Origin: an uncultured Propionibacteriaceae bacterium
GTDB lineage: Bacteria; Actinomycetota; Actinomycetes; Propionibacteriales; Propionibacteriaceae
Assembly (NCBI GenBank): GCA_937859105.1
Contig: CALMAD010000407.1
Span: forward strand, 1 to 10,755
Direction of reading: 5' to 3'
Length of the DNA stretch: 10,755 nucleotides
Below the pieces are notes generated by a model that saw only the letters and a list, made by a program, of their open reading frames with translations, did not search any database and had not been told where the DNA came from. Every line of letters starts with the position of its first letter. Position 1 is the first letter of the stretch. Shown here in pieces: positions 1-6,010 of the stretch. Position numbers and translations under genes: made by a program.

Positions 1-2
1 AC

Positions 3-1055
3 TCAGTACCCCTGGGTGGGATCCACGACGTTGCGCAGCGGCGCGCCGTCGAGGAAGGCCCGGAGGTTCTCGCAGAAGATCTCGCAGATGCGCTCGTCCT
101 CCCGCGTGTCGAGGCCGCCCGAGTGGGGGCTGACCAGGACGTTCTCCATGTCCCACAGCGGGGAAGAGGCGTCCAGGGGCTCCTTTTCGAAGACGTCCAG
201 CGCGGCGAACCCCACCTGGCCCGCGCGCAGGGCGTCGACGAGGGCGGCCTCATCGATCACCGTGCCACGCCCGACGTTGACGACCGTGACGCCGGGCTTG
301 GCGGCCTTGAAGATGTCGGCATTCAGCAGCCCGGTCGTCGTGGGCGTGCCGGGCAGCGTCACGACGATGTGGTCGGCCCGCCCGACGATCGAGCGAAGGT
401 CGTCCAGCGGGTGCACCTCGTCGACGTTCTCGACCGGCTCGACGCGGCGCTTCATGCCGAGGACGGTCATCCCGAGGGCTTTGGCGCGCTTCGCGACCTG
501 CTGCCCGATGCCACCGAGGCCGAGCACGAGGATGGTGCTGCCCTCGATCGGGCGCCCCACCACACGGACAGGCCACTCGTGCGCCCGCTGCTGCCGTTGG
601 AGCCGGGGAAGATCCTTCGTGCCGCAGAACACCCCGAAGATCGCCCATTCGGCGAGCGGGATGCCGTGCGCACCGGCGGACGTGGTGAACACGATGCGGG
701 CGTAGTCGTCGTCGGCAAGACCGGCGGCCACCACCTGGCTGCCGCCACCGGCGGCCATCGTCTGAACCCAGCGAAGGTTGGGGTTCGCCGCGACGGTCCG
801 GGCGAGCTTCGCCGGGTCGACGTCCGGGATTCCGTAGAGCACGTCGGCCGTGTCGCACATTGCGTCGAAGCGGGCCTCCTGGTCGGGGGTTCGCGCGAAG
901 GACGGGTCGCCCGAGAAATCCGCCGGGTGGCGCATCGGGGGAAGCAGCTCCTGATCGACCACGACCTCGACCCGCGGGTCGACGGCCGCGACGCGGTCGC
1001 AGAGCTCGGGCACGAGCGGGGTGGCGACAACCACCCGGACGTTTGACTCAGTCAT
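3..1055 (-). CDS. D-2-hydroxyacid dehydrogenase (NAD(P)-binding)
   Basis: This 350-residue protein has the length and layout of the D-isomer-specific 2-hydroxyacid dehydrogenase family, which reduces 2-oxoacids to D-2-hydroxyacids, or the reverse, in the cytoplasm. The Rossmann signature GLGGIG lies at residues 179-184, followed by a basic patch (KRR, 202-204) that would suit NADP(H). The three catalytic residues of the family are visible: Arg263 in VGRGTVIDE, an acidic residue in DVFEKEPL (290-292) and His311 in SPHSGG. The ATG shares one base with the stop of the upstream transporter gene (TGATG), so translation is probably coupled; a GGTGAG ribosome site lies five bases before it. Pairing with an MHS transporter and an IclR regulator points to organic-acid use. 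The substrate cannot be read from the sequence; glyoxylate/hydroxypyruvate reductase-like enzymes are one alternative. Confidence 0.93.
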   Translation of the reverse strand: MTESNVRVVVATPLVPELCDRVAAVDPRVEVVVDQELLPPMRHPADFSGDPSFARTPDQEARFDAMCDTADVLYGIPDVDPAKLARTVAANPNLRWVQTMAAGGGSQVVAAGLADDDYARIVFTTSAGAHGIPLAEWAIFGVFCGTKDLPRLQRQQRAHEWPVRVVGRPIEGSTILVLGLGGIGQQVAKRAKALGMTVLGMKRRVEPVENVDEVHPLDDLRSIVGRADHIVVTLPGTPTTTGLLNADIFKAAKPGVTVVNVGRGTVIDEAALVDALRAGQVGFAALDVFEKEPLDASSPLWDMENVLVSPHSGGLDTREDERICEIFCENLRAFLDGAPLRNVVDPTQGY

Positions 1056-2404
1056 CAGCGCTCACCCGCGTCCGCGAGGTCGACCAGCGAGCGGCCGCGG
1101 GTCTCGGGCGTCACGAACGTGGTGGCGAACGTGATCAGCGAGAGCACCAGCGAGTAGGTGCCGATGGTCCACCAAGCGTTGTTCGTGGCGGCCAGGAACA
1201 CGGCGCCCAGCATCGGGGCGATACCGCCGGCCAGGACCGCGGAGATCTCGCGGCTCATCGCGACGCCGGTGTAGCGGTGCGCGTTGCCGAAGAGCTCCGG
1301 CAGCATCGAGCACTGCGGCCCGAGCATGCCCTGGACACCGATGCCGATGCCGACCGCCATCACCAAGATCACGAGCCAGGGGTTCCCCAGCGTGATCAGG
1401 TAGAACCCGGGCAGCGCGATGATCGCCTGGAACAGCGCCGCGTACCGGTAGACCTTCACGCGCCCGAGCCGGTCCGAGAGCGCTCCGAACGCCACGACCG
1501 TGAAGATCGAGACGACCGCCGCCACAACCGCCCCGACCGGTCCGATGTTCGCGCCCTTGTAGACCGCGATGGTGCCGATGAAAGCCAGCAGCAGGGCGGA
1601 GTAGATCGACGAGTTCCCGTTCTCGGCCATCCGCAGGCCGATGCCGATGAGGATGTTCTTCCGGGATGTCCGCAGCGCCTCGCCCAGCGAGATCTTCTCC
1701 GGCTCGATGCCCTCCTGCTCGAGCACCTCGAAGGTCGGCGACTCCTTCAGCTTCGCCCGGATCCAGACCGCGACCAGGATCAACACGGCACCGAGCAAGA
1801 ACGGCAGACGCCACAGCCACGTGTGCAGGACGTCCTGGTGCGCGAGGGCGAGCAGGGCGAACGTTCCCGCGCCCAGCAACGTGCCCACCTGGATACCCAC
1901 GAACGGAAGGGCCGCGAAGAAGCCGCGCCGTTTCGGCGGCGCGAACTCGGAGATGAGCACCGTGGCACCCGCCTGCTCGGCTCCGGCGCCGAGGCCCTGG
2001 AAGATGCGCAGCGTCACCAGCAGAATCGCGCCCAGCATGCCGGCCGTTTCATAGGTGGGGAGCAGGCCGATGAGGAAGCTCGAGCCGCCCATCAGTGCGA
2101 TCGTGATGATCAGGATCATCTTGCGGCCGAGCTTGTCGCCGAGGTGTCCGAAGACGAGGCCACCGATCGGGCGGGCGGCGAAGCCGACGGCGTAGGTGCC
2201 GAACGAGGCGATCATGCCGCCCGCGGGACCCAGCGGCTGGAAGAAGAGCGGGCCGAAGATCAGCGCGGTGGCAAGGCCGTAGATGTAGAAGTCGTAGTAC
2301 TCGAGAGCCGAGCCAACCGAGGACGCGAGCACTGCGCGCTTCAGTTGCTCCGGATCAACCTTCGGGCTCTCGGGCACCGTGGTGGAGTTGGTGCTGGATG
2401 ACAT
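1055..2404 (-). CDS. MFS transporter, metabolite:H+ symporter (MHS) type
   Basis: This 449-residue inner-membrane protein has about twelve hydrophobic segments and the MFS loop signature in both halves: GHLGDKLGRK at 86-95 and GALSDRLGRV at 307-316. The motif RAKLKESPTF (216-225), between the two halves, and the N-terminal GSALEYYDFYIYG are typical of the MHS branch, whose known members carry shikimate, citrate, 2-oxoglutarate, proline/betaine and aromatic acids with protons. The start ATG has an AAGGAAG ribosome site six bases upstream. It is the first gene of a two-gene unit with the 2-hydroxyacid dehydrogenase, and an IclR gene lies just upstream in the same orientation. The likely substrate is a small carboxylate; which one is not resolved. 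Regulation probably acts through the palindrome at 2475-2490. Confidence 0.93.
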   Translation of the reverse strand: MSSSTNSTTVPESPKVDPEQLKRAVLASSVGSALEYYDFYIYGLATALIFGPLFFQPLGPAGGMIASFGTYAVGFAARPIGGLVFGHLGDKLGRKMILIITIALMGGSSFLIGLLPTYETAGMLGAILLVTLRIFQGLGAGAEQAGATVLISEFAPPKRRGFFAALPFVGIQVGTLLGAGTFALLALAHQDVLHTWLWRLPFLLGAVLILVAVWIRAKLKESPTFEVLEQEGIEPEKISLGEALRTSRKNILIGIGLRMAENGNSSIYSALLLAFIGTIAVYKGANIGPVGAVVAAVVSIFTVVAFGALSDRLGRVKVYRYAALFQAIIALPGFYLITLGNPWLVILVMAVGIGIGVQGMLGPQCSMLPELFGNAHRYTGVAMSREISAVLAGGIAPMLGAVFLAATNNAWWTIGTYSLVLSLITFATTFVTPETRGRSLVDLADAGER

Positions 2405-2410
2405 GGCGTT

Positions 2411-2417
2411 CTTCCTT
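2411..2417 (-). promoter_or_regulatory. Ribosome binding site of the MHS transporter
   Basis: On the minus strand this reads AAGGAAG, six bases before the ATG at 2404. It supports this start over the longer upstream extension of the frame, which would run through the promoter and operator. Confidence 0.7.
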
Positions 2418-2450
2418 GGTCGTCATTGAGAGAGGAAGTCTCCCACCAGC

Positions 2451-2480
2451 AGTATGCGCCATAGACGGAACAGAGTTCAA
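2451..2480 (-). promoter_or_regulatory. Predicted promoter of the transporter-dehydrogenase unit
   Basis: Read on the minus strand, TTGAAC (2480-2475) and CATACT (2456-2451) are separated by 18 bases, and each matches the housekeeping -35/-10 consensus at four of six positions. The transcript would start near 2444 and have a leader of about 40 bases with a good ribosome site. The -35 box forms one half of the palindrome at 2475-2490, so a protein bound there would block RNA polymerase. This is a prediction from sequence only. Confidence 0.5.
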
Positions 2481-2490
2481 TACATTGAAC
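2475..2490. promoter_or_regulatory. Perfect inverted repeat, candidate IclR operator
   Basis: The sequence is GTTCAAT-AC-ATTGAAC: two perfect 7-bp arms around a 2-bp centre. The flanking bases are AT-rich relative to this GC-rich genome. Its size and symmetry fit sites bound by IclR-family dimers; PcaR/PobR-type members of that family recognise similar GTTC...GAAC palindromes. It lies between the iclR gene and the transporter start and covers the predicted -35 box, which suggests repression relieved by a ligand. Assignment to this particular IclR protein is inference from position. Confidence 0.65.
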
Positions 2491-2505
2491 ACGCACAGTT
2501 GCCGT

Positions 2506-2518
2506 CTCCCCAGGGGAG
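2506..2518. repeat. Short inverted repeat CTCCCC-A-GGGGAG
   Basis: This is a perfect 6-bp inverted repeat around one central base, 15 bases further from the transporter than the candidate operator. It could be an accessory protein-binding site or part of the 3' end of the iclR transcript. There is no T-tract on either strand, so a classical terminator is unlikely. Confidence 0.35.
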
Positions 2519-2566
2519 CAGGGGGCTGCCGTACCGCGGCGACGAGCCGGCGGCGTCCACGATCGC

Positions 2567-3364
2567 TCAGGAAAGAGCGTCCAGGGGGTTGCCGAGCGAC
2601 TGGGCGAGCCCCCGCAGCGCCGGGACGAACCGGCGACGCTCCCGGTCCGAGAACGTGGACGCCAGCGTCGTGACGCTGACGGCAAGCTTCGCCGCCCGGA
2701 CGCCTCGGGCGGGCACGACGACCGCGAGCCCGACGACGCCCTCGGACGCCTCCTCATGGTCCTCGCCGTAGCCCCGGCCCCGGATGTCCCGGATGTCAAC
2801 CATCAGCTCGGACAGGGTCCGATGGCTGTGGCGGGTCATGCGCGGCAACTCGGCCACGCCGTGGTAGAGCCGCTCGATCTCGTGGTCGTACAGGTCCGCG
2901 AGCAGCGCCTTGCCCTGCGCCGTGACGGACGCCGGAAACCGGTCGCCGATGCTCGCGGTGAACCTGATCGCAGGGTGGCCCTCGTAGCGGGCGAGGACGA
3001 GCGTGTCGACGCCGGCCTGCACGGAAAGCCGGAGCGTCTCGTCGTGAAAGACCTCGGACGCGGCGCAGAGCTCGTAGAACTCGCGCACCTGGTCCATCCC
3101 GGTGAGGTAGGCGCCGCCGAGTTCGACGAGGCGGCGTCCGAGGGAGTAGCCGGCGTCATCGCGACGGATCATGCCGCCCAGCTCGAGCGCGGTCAGGATG
3201 GAACTCGTCGACGACTTCGGGACGCCGAGCGCGCGGCTCAGGTCGCTGAGGCTCATGACCCCGTCGGGCGAGGCAGCCAGCGCGTCGAGGACACCGATGG
3301 CCCGGACGACGGCGGGGGCAGCTCCGGGGGGAGTGACGTCGGTTCCGCCGCGCGCAGGTGACAT
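2567..3364 (-). CDS. IclR-family transcriptional regulator
   Basis: The protein has 265 residues, the normal length for the family. Residues 17-78 form the winged helix-turn-helix (SLSDLSRALGVPKSSTSSILTAL is the DNA-reading part). From about 80 to 260 is the ligand-binding domain, recognised by SVTAQGKALLADL (146-158) and the stretch around GYGEDHEEASEGVVGLAVVV (198-217). IclR proteins usually bind small organic acids and repress or activate a neighbouring catabolic operon, which here is the MHS transporter and hydroxyacid dehydrogenase 162 bases downstream. No ribosome site precedes the ATG. Instead TATCCT lies exactly six bases upstream, which suggests a leaderless mRNA. The ligand is unknown. 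Confidence 0.93.
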   Translation of the reverse strand: MSPARGGTDVTPPGAAPAVVRAIGVLDALAASPDGVMSLSDLSRALGVPKSSTSSILTALELGGMIRRDDAGYSLGRRLVELGGAYLTGMDQVREFYELCAASEVFHDETLRLSVQAGVDTLVLARYEGHPAIRFTASIGDRFPASVTAQGKALLADLYDHEIERLYHGVAELPRMTRHSHRTLSELMVDIRDIRGRGYGEDHEEASEGVVGLAVVVPARGVRAAKLAVSVTTLASTFSDRERRRFVPALRGLAQSLGNPLDALS

Positions 3365-3370
3365 GGGGGC

Positions 3371-3376
3371 AGGATA
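3371..3376 (-). promoter_or_regulatory. Predicted -10 box of leaderless iclR
   Basis: On the minus strand TATCCT (TAnnnT pattern) is followed by six bases and then the iclR ATG, so transcription should begin at or next to the start codon. No good -35 is visible. The surrounding 11-mer CAGGATAGCGG (plus strand, 3370-3380) recurs exactly upstream of the luxR-type gene at 4075-4085. Confidence 0.5.
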
Positions 3377-3410
3377 GCGGGAGGGATGCGCGGTCTGGGT
3401 GGTGGGAGGC

Positions 3411-4031
3411 TCAGCCCTGCGCCGCGTGGAGCGAATAACCCTGGGACGCCGCCCACGCCACCGCCTGGCTCCGCCGGGTGATGCCGAGCTTGCGGTAGGC
3501 GTTCCGGACGTAGGACTTCACCGAGTTGATCGACAGGTGCAGCTCCTGGGCGATCTCGGCGTTCGTCCGTCCCCGCGCGATGCTGAGGATCATGTCGAGT
3601 TCTCGTGGAGTGAGGCGTGGCAGCCGGGCCACGTCGCGCGGGCCGTCGAGTTCCCGCGCGATGACCAGTTCGCCGGCGTGGATCCGGCGCAGATCGGCGG
3701 CGAGATCGTCCGCGGACGCCCGCTTCGACAGGTACCCCGCCGCGCCTTGGATGAGGGCAGACTCGACCAGCACGGGATCGGCACTCCACGAGAAGCCGAC
3801 GACCGACCGGACGCGAGGGTCAGCGATGAGACGCCCCAGACGGTCGTGCGGATTCCGCGCGGTGCAGGCCATGTCGAAGAGCGCGACGTCGACCCCGGAG
3901 GCGGGCAAGGATTCCACGACCCGCACGCTGCTCGACGAGTCGGTGAACAGCGATGCGAGGCCGGCGTGCAGCAGCGGGACGTCGTCGATGAGGGCTACCG
4001 TCGTCACCCCCGACAGGCCAGGTCGCTTCAC
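3411..4031 (-). CDS. LuxR/NarL-type response regulator (orphan)
   Basis: This 206-residue protein has a receiver-like domain (about 10-125) and a LuxR-type helix-turn-helix (about 138-195: LTPRELDMILSIARG, then NAEIAQELHLSINSVKSYVRNAYRKLG). The receiver keeps the acidic pair Asp16-Asp17, a candidate phosphorylation site Asp53 (ALFDMA), Ser81 in place of the usual Thr, and Lys103 (YLSKRAS). Phosphorylation therefore looks possible, although the domain is divergent in between. No histidine kinase is adjacent, so its partner, if any, lies elsewhere. The GTG start is preceded by AAGGAG at a four-base distance. It sits 46 bases upstream of iclR on the same strand, but iclR has its own predicted promoter. 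The targets are unknown. Confidence 0.88.
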   Translation of the reverse strand: MKRPGLSGVTTVALIDDVPLLHAGLASLFTDSSSSVRVVESLPASGVDVALFDMACTARNPHDRLGRLIADPRVRSVVGFSWSADPVLVESALIQGAAGYLSKRASADDLAADLRRIHAGELVIARELDGPRDVARLPRLTPRELDMILSIARGRTNAEIAQELHLSINSVKSYVRNAYRKLGITRRSQAVAWAASQGYSLHAAQG

Positions 4032-4035
4032 CCCG

Positions 4036-4041
4036 CTCCTT
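4036..4041 (-). promoter_or_regulatory. Ribosome binding site of the LuxR-type gene
   Basis: On the minus strand this reads AAGGAG, four bases before the GTG at 4031. It favours that GTG over a second in-frame GTG eight codons downstream, which has no comparable site. Confidence 0.6.
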
Positions 4042-4075
4042 CCGCCCGGAGCTCACCAGCCGGGCACGCGGGCTC

Positions 4076-4081
4076 AGGATA
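4076..4081 (-). promoter_or_regulatory. Predicted -10 box of the LuxR-type gene
   Basis: TATCCT on the minus strand, inside the same 11-mer found before iclR (4075-4085 here). It lies 44 bases before the GTG, giving a leader that contains the AAGGAG site. No convincing -35 box stands at 17-18 bases. The rest of the gap up to 4209 shows only short GC-rich inverted repeats without T-tracts. Confidence 0.35.
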
Positions 4082-4209
4082 GCGGTCCTAGTCAACTCGT
4101 GTTCCAGACGGTTCAAAAGTGGCGCGAGCGGGTCGAACGTGCACGATGTTGCGCACGCCGAGGGGCGTCCCCGCGCGGGCCGGCGTCCGGGACGCACTGG
4201 CGCTCCGGA

Positions 4210-4617
4210 CTAGGGCGTCGCCGCGAGCGCGACGCGAACCACCATGCTGACCAGCACGTAGATCGCCAGGCCGGTCGGCACCAGCCACAGCCCCCAGATC
4301 GCCACGGCGGGGCCCCGGGCGGGCCAGCCAAGGGCGTGCGCGTAGACGCGCAGGTAGCTGGGCGAGGCGGTGGCCATGATGCCCGGACGCCCCCCGGCCC
4401 GGTCCGCCTCGACGTAGGCCCCGGAAGCCCTCCAGCCCAGGACGGCGACGATCACCGCGAGGATTCCGATGAACGTGAGGTTGCCCTCGACGACGGTATT
4501 CACGACGAACAGCGCGAACCCGCCGGCGACCGCGAGCGAGCACCCCAGGGCGCGGCGCGCCGTCGGGGGGCTCGGAAGGCGCCGAGCCCCCGCGGCCACC
4601 TCTGGCTCGGCAGACAT
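4210..4617 (-). CDS. Small membrane protein of unknown function
   Basis: I do not recognise this family. The protein has 135 residues counted from the ATG at 4617, which I chose because GAGGAGGG lies four bases upstream of it; the open frame extends further but without ribosome signals. Hydrophobic segments lie at about 23-43 and 47-62, with a longer one at 104-131 that could be one or two passes. The N-terminus (about 20 residues) and the 63-100 loop are polar and Pro/Ala/Arg-rich. There are no catalytic motifs. It is followed on the same strand by the luxR-type gene after 178 bases and is divergent from the acidic small ORF at 4778. Confidence 0.72.
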   Translation of the reverse strand: MSAEPEVAAGARRLPSPPTARRALGCSLAVAGGFALFVVNTVVEGNLTFIGILAVIVAVLGWRASGAYVEADRAGGRPGIMATASPSYLRVYAHALGWPARGPAVAIWGLWLVPTGLAIYVLVSMVVRVALAATP

Positions 4618-4621
4618 GGAT

Positions 4622-4629
4622 CCCTCCTC
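4622..4629 (-). promoter_or_regulatory. Strong ribosome binding site fixing the small membrane protein start
   Basis: On the minus strand this reads GAGGAGGG, with four bases between it and the ATG at 4617. It is the best Shine-Dalgarno match in the window and argues for the 135-residue product rather than an N-terminal extension. Confidence 0.75.
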
Positions 4630-4651
4630 GATCGTCGGGCTGGGCAATCCG

Positions 4652-4667
4652 CGCTTCGCAGGAAGCG
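4652..4667. promoter_or_regulatory. Inverted repeat at a possible -10 box of the small membrane protein gene
   Basis: CGCTTC-GCAG-GAAGCG is a perfect 6-bp inverted repeat with a 4-base centre; AAGCGC repeats the right arm just beyond, at 4669-4674. On the minus strand TACGCT (4669-4664, TAnnnT pattern) overlaps it and would give a leader of about 40 bases. It may be an operator or a hairpin at the 5' end of the mRNA. Support is limited to position and symmetry. Confidence 0.3.
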
Positions 4668-4765
4668 TAAGCGCGCTGCACGCCCCGGGGGCTGCTGTAC
4701 ACGCTGACCGCGCAGCAGCGGGCACACAATCCCTCGGGACCCTGGCCCGGGGATCGGCGCTCGCC

Positions 4766-4771
4766 TAGGCT
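4766..4771 (+). promoter_or_regulatory. Predicted -10 box of the leaderless acidic small ORF
   Basis: TAGGCT (TAnnnT) is followed by six bases and then the ATG at 4778, the same geometry as at iclR and the glycosylase gene. No Shine-Dalgarno sequence precedes the ATG. A 10-bp palindrome, TGTCATGACA (4774-4783), is centred on the start codon. Confidence 0.5.
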
Positions 4772-4777
4772 TTTGTC

Positions 4778-4957
4778 ATGACAGAAGATTTCGCAGAGGC
4801 GATCAGCAGCGACAACGTTCCGGTGCATCAGGACCGGCGCTACCCGTTGCTGGGCGACCCGGAAACCGAGGGGAATCCGAACTTCGAAACGCACGACGAC
4901 GGCAAGAACAACGACGACGTCGACGCCGAGTTCTCCAACTCCGACTACCAGAACTGA
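4778..4957 (+). CDS. Acidic 59-residue protein, unknown function
   Basis: The frame encodes 59 residues starting MTEDFAEAISSDNV and ending FSNSDYQN. It is rich in Asp, Glu and Asn (for example HDDGKNNDDVDAE), has almost no hydrophobic core and is probably disordered and cytoplasmic. Support for it being a gene: it is much less GC-biased than the random frames around it (codons such as GAA, AAC, CAT, TTC and GAT), it has a well-placed leaderless -10, and a hairpin lies 21 bases after the stop. It contains no motif I recognise. It is divergent from the small membrane protein and precedes the FBP-type gene. A function cannot be proposed from the sequence. Confidence 0.72.
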   Translation: MTEDFAEAISSDNVPVHQDRRYPLLGDPETEGNPNFETHDDGKNNDDVDAEFSNSDYQN

Positions 4958-4977
4958 CACTCGGCTGTCGGCCCATC

Positions 4978-4996
4978 ACCCCGGCGCCGCCGGGGT
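4978..4996 (+). terminator. GC-rich hairpin after the acidic small ORF
   Basis: ACCCCGGC-GCC-GCCGGGGT is a perfect 8-bp stem with a 3-base loop, 21 bases after the stop at 4957. It lacks a following T-tract, as is common for suspected hairpin terminators in GC-rich actinobacteria. Its last base is the first base of TACCCT, a possible -10 of the next gene, so it could instead be an operator. Confidence 0.5.
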
Positions 4997-5001
4997 ACCC
5001 T
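4996..5001 (+). promoter_or_regulatory. Possible -10 box of the FBP-membrane protein pair
   Basis: TACCCT fits TAnnnT and would place the transcript start near 5008. That would exclude the ATG at 5003 as the start and leave a leader of about 25 bases containing the ribosome site at 5022-5027. No clear -35 is present. Confidence 0.35.
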
Positions 5002-5021
5002 GATGCGGAGCCGACCTGCCA

Positions 5022-5027
5022 GCGAGG
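5022..5027 (+). promoter_or_regulatory. Ribosome binding site of the FBP-domain gene
   Basis: GCGAGG, five bases before the GTG at 5033. It favours this GTG over the ATG at 5003, which has no such site. Confidence 0.5.
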
Positions 5028-5032
5028 TAACC

Positions 5033-5557
5033 GTGCGAACGCTCTCTCCCCATGAGATCCGGGCGAGTTTCATCAATCACGACGACCCGGCGTCCATTCC
5101 GATGCCGTGGTGGATCGACGCGACGCTCTGGGACACCTTGGACTACCTGGGTTGGGTCGATCCCGCGTCACCGACCCGCGCCTACCTGGTCACCGAGGCG
5201 TCGCCCGAGATGCCGCTGCCCGCGGCCCCCGGGCGTCCCGATGACCTCGTCGGCATCGCGCTCCGGCTGCCGAAGACGTGGCAGTCCGGCGGACGCCGCG
5301 GGCTCTGCAATCTGTGCCGCACCCAGCACCGATCCGTGGACGCCGTCATGATGGTCGCCCCGCGCGCGGGTGCCGCCGGACGCAACTTCAACACCGTCGG
5401 CACGTATGTGTGCGCCGATCTCGCCTGTTCCCTGTACGTGCGACGCCTCCGGCGGGCTTCGGGCGGCGGCTTCCTCCCCGAGACCCTGGACGAAGAGCGA
5501 CGCATCCTGCGCCTGCGTCGCAACCTCGGCTCGTTCATCGAGCGGGTCGCCGCGTGA
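5033..5557 (+). CDS. FBP-domain zinc-finger protein (FusB-like C-terminal fold)
   Basis: The product has 174 residues from the preferred GTG; an ATG at 5003 would add ten. It resembles the FBP family, stand-alone actinobacterial relatives of the treble-clef zinc-finger half of FusB/Fbp proteins, which bind elongation factor G and, in staphylococci, give fusidic acid resistance. Four cysteines are placed for one zinc ion: Cys92 and Cys95 (LCNLCRTQH), and Cys127 and Cys132 (YVCADLACSLYVRR). The N-terminal helical half of true FusB is replaced by a short aromatic region (PMPWWIDATLWDTLDYLGW). The acidic/basic C-terminus (ETLDEERRILRLRRNL) looks helical. It overlaps the next gene by GTGA. A role in translation is inferred from the fold; it should not be read as a demonstrated resistance gene. 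Confidence 0.82.
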   Translation: MRTLSPHEIRASFINHDDPASIPMPWWIDATLWDTLDYLGWVDPASPTRAYLVTEASPEMPLPAAPGRPDDLVGIALRLPKTWQSGGRRGLCNLCRTQHRSVDAVMMVAPRAGAAGRNFNTVGTYVCADLACSLYVRRLRRASGGGFLPETLDEERRILRLRRNLGSFIERVAA

Positions 5558-5979
5558 CGGACGCGCCGGGCGGACGTCCGAGCCGGCCCCAGCCCCTGAG
5601 TGCGTCACTCCCGCCGAGCGAGCGCGCCACCATCGCCGCGCGCTACGCCCTAGGGCTGGCGGTGGTGTTCTTCCTCGGAGTGATGAACCGCTGGCTCGCG
5701 GACGGCGTCCACATCACCGGGGCCGATGTGACCGGTGGCCTGTACGCGACGCTCATCCTGGTGAATCCGGTCGCGAGCCTCGTCGCCGGGGCATTGCTCG
5801 GCTATAAGCACGGAATCATCTGGCTGTTCGCGCCGCTGGCCGGCGTCGCGTTCATTCCGGCCACCTACGTCGTCTACAACGAGAGCGCGATGCCGTACGC
5901 GATCGGCTACATGGTGTTCGCCCTCCTCGGCATGCTGGTGGGACGCCTCATCGACCGCGTCCGGTCGCGGCGCGCGTGA
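5554..5979 (+). CDS. Four-helix membrane protein coupled to the FBP gene
   Basis: The GTG start overlaps the FBP stop as GTGA, giving 141 residues; the frame is open further upstream but those codons lie within the FBP gene. An N-terminal tail of about 29 residues, rich in Pro and Arg, is followed by hydrophobic segments at roughly 30-46, 61-83, 87-107 and 113-131. It ends in a basic tail (RLIDRVRSRRA), which by the positive-inside rule places both ends in the cytoplasm. There are no catalytic or transporter motifs and I do not recognise the family. Overlap with the FBP gene suggests co-translation and perhaps a shared task. It ends 24 bases before the convergent ligase gene. Confidence 0.8.
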   Translation: MTDAPGGRPSRPQPLSASLPPSERATIAARYALGLAVVFFLGVMNRWLADGVHITGADVTGGLYATLILVNPVASLVAGALLGYKHGIIWLFAPLAGVAFIPATYVVYNESAMPYAIGYMVFALLGMLVGRLIDRVRSRRA

Positions 5980-5992
5980 CGGCGTCCCGACG

Positions 5993-6010
5993 GTGCTGAG
6001 CGGTCAGCGC
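5993..6010. terminator. Short hairpin between convergent genes
   Basis: GCTGA-GCGG-TCAGC is a perfect 5-bp stem, extendable by a T-G and a G-C pair. It spans the 24-bp gap and the first bases of the ligase gene's 3' end. There is no T-tract on either strand. It is symmetric and could act for both convergent transcripts, but it is a weak candidate. Confidence 0.3.

Noticed and set aside
860..2401. 513-residue plus-strand open frame opposite the transporter and dehydrogenase genes
   Set aside because: Its product is an Arg/Asp/Glu/Gln/His-rich run without domains. It is the typical antisense shadow of GC-rich genes, and the minus strand carries two clear enzyme/transporter families.
2564..2579. 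CGCTC-AGGAAA-GAGCG hairpin at the iclR stop codon
   Set aside because: A 5-bp stem with no T-tract that overlaps coding sequence is too weak to call a terminator.
4043..4209. Short GC-rich inverted repeats (for example GCGTC-CGG-GACGC at 4183-4195) as a terminator after the small membrane protein gene
   Set aside because: The stem is only 5 bp, there is no T-tract, and such repeats are common by chance at this GC content.
3526..4707. 393-residue plus-strand frame crossing the LuxR-type gene, a gap and the small membrane protein gene
   Set aside because: The composition is Arg/Pro/Ser-rich with no fold or ribosome signal, and it opposes the recognised LuxR-type gene.
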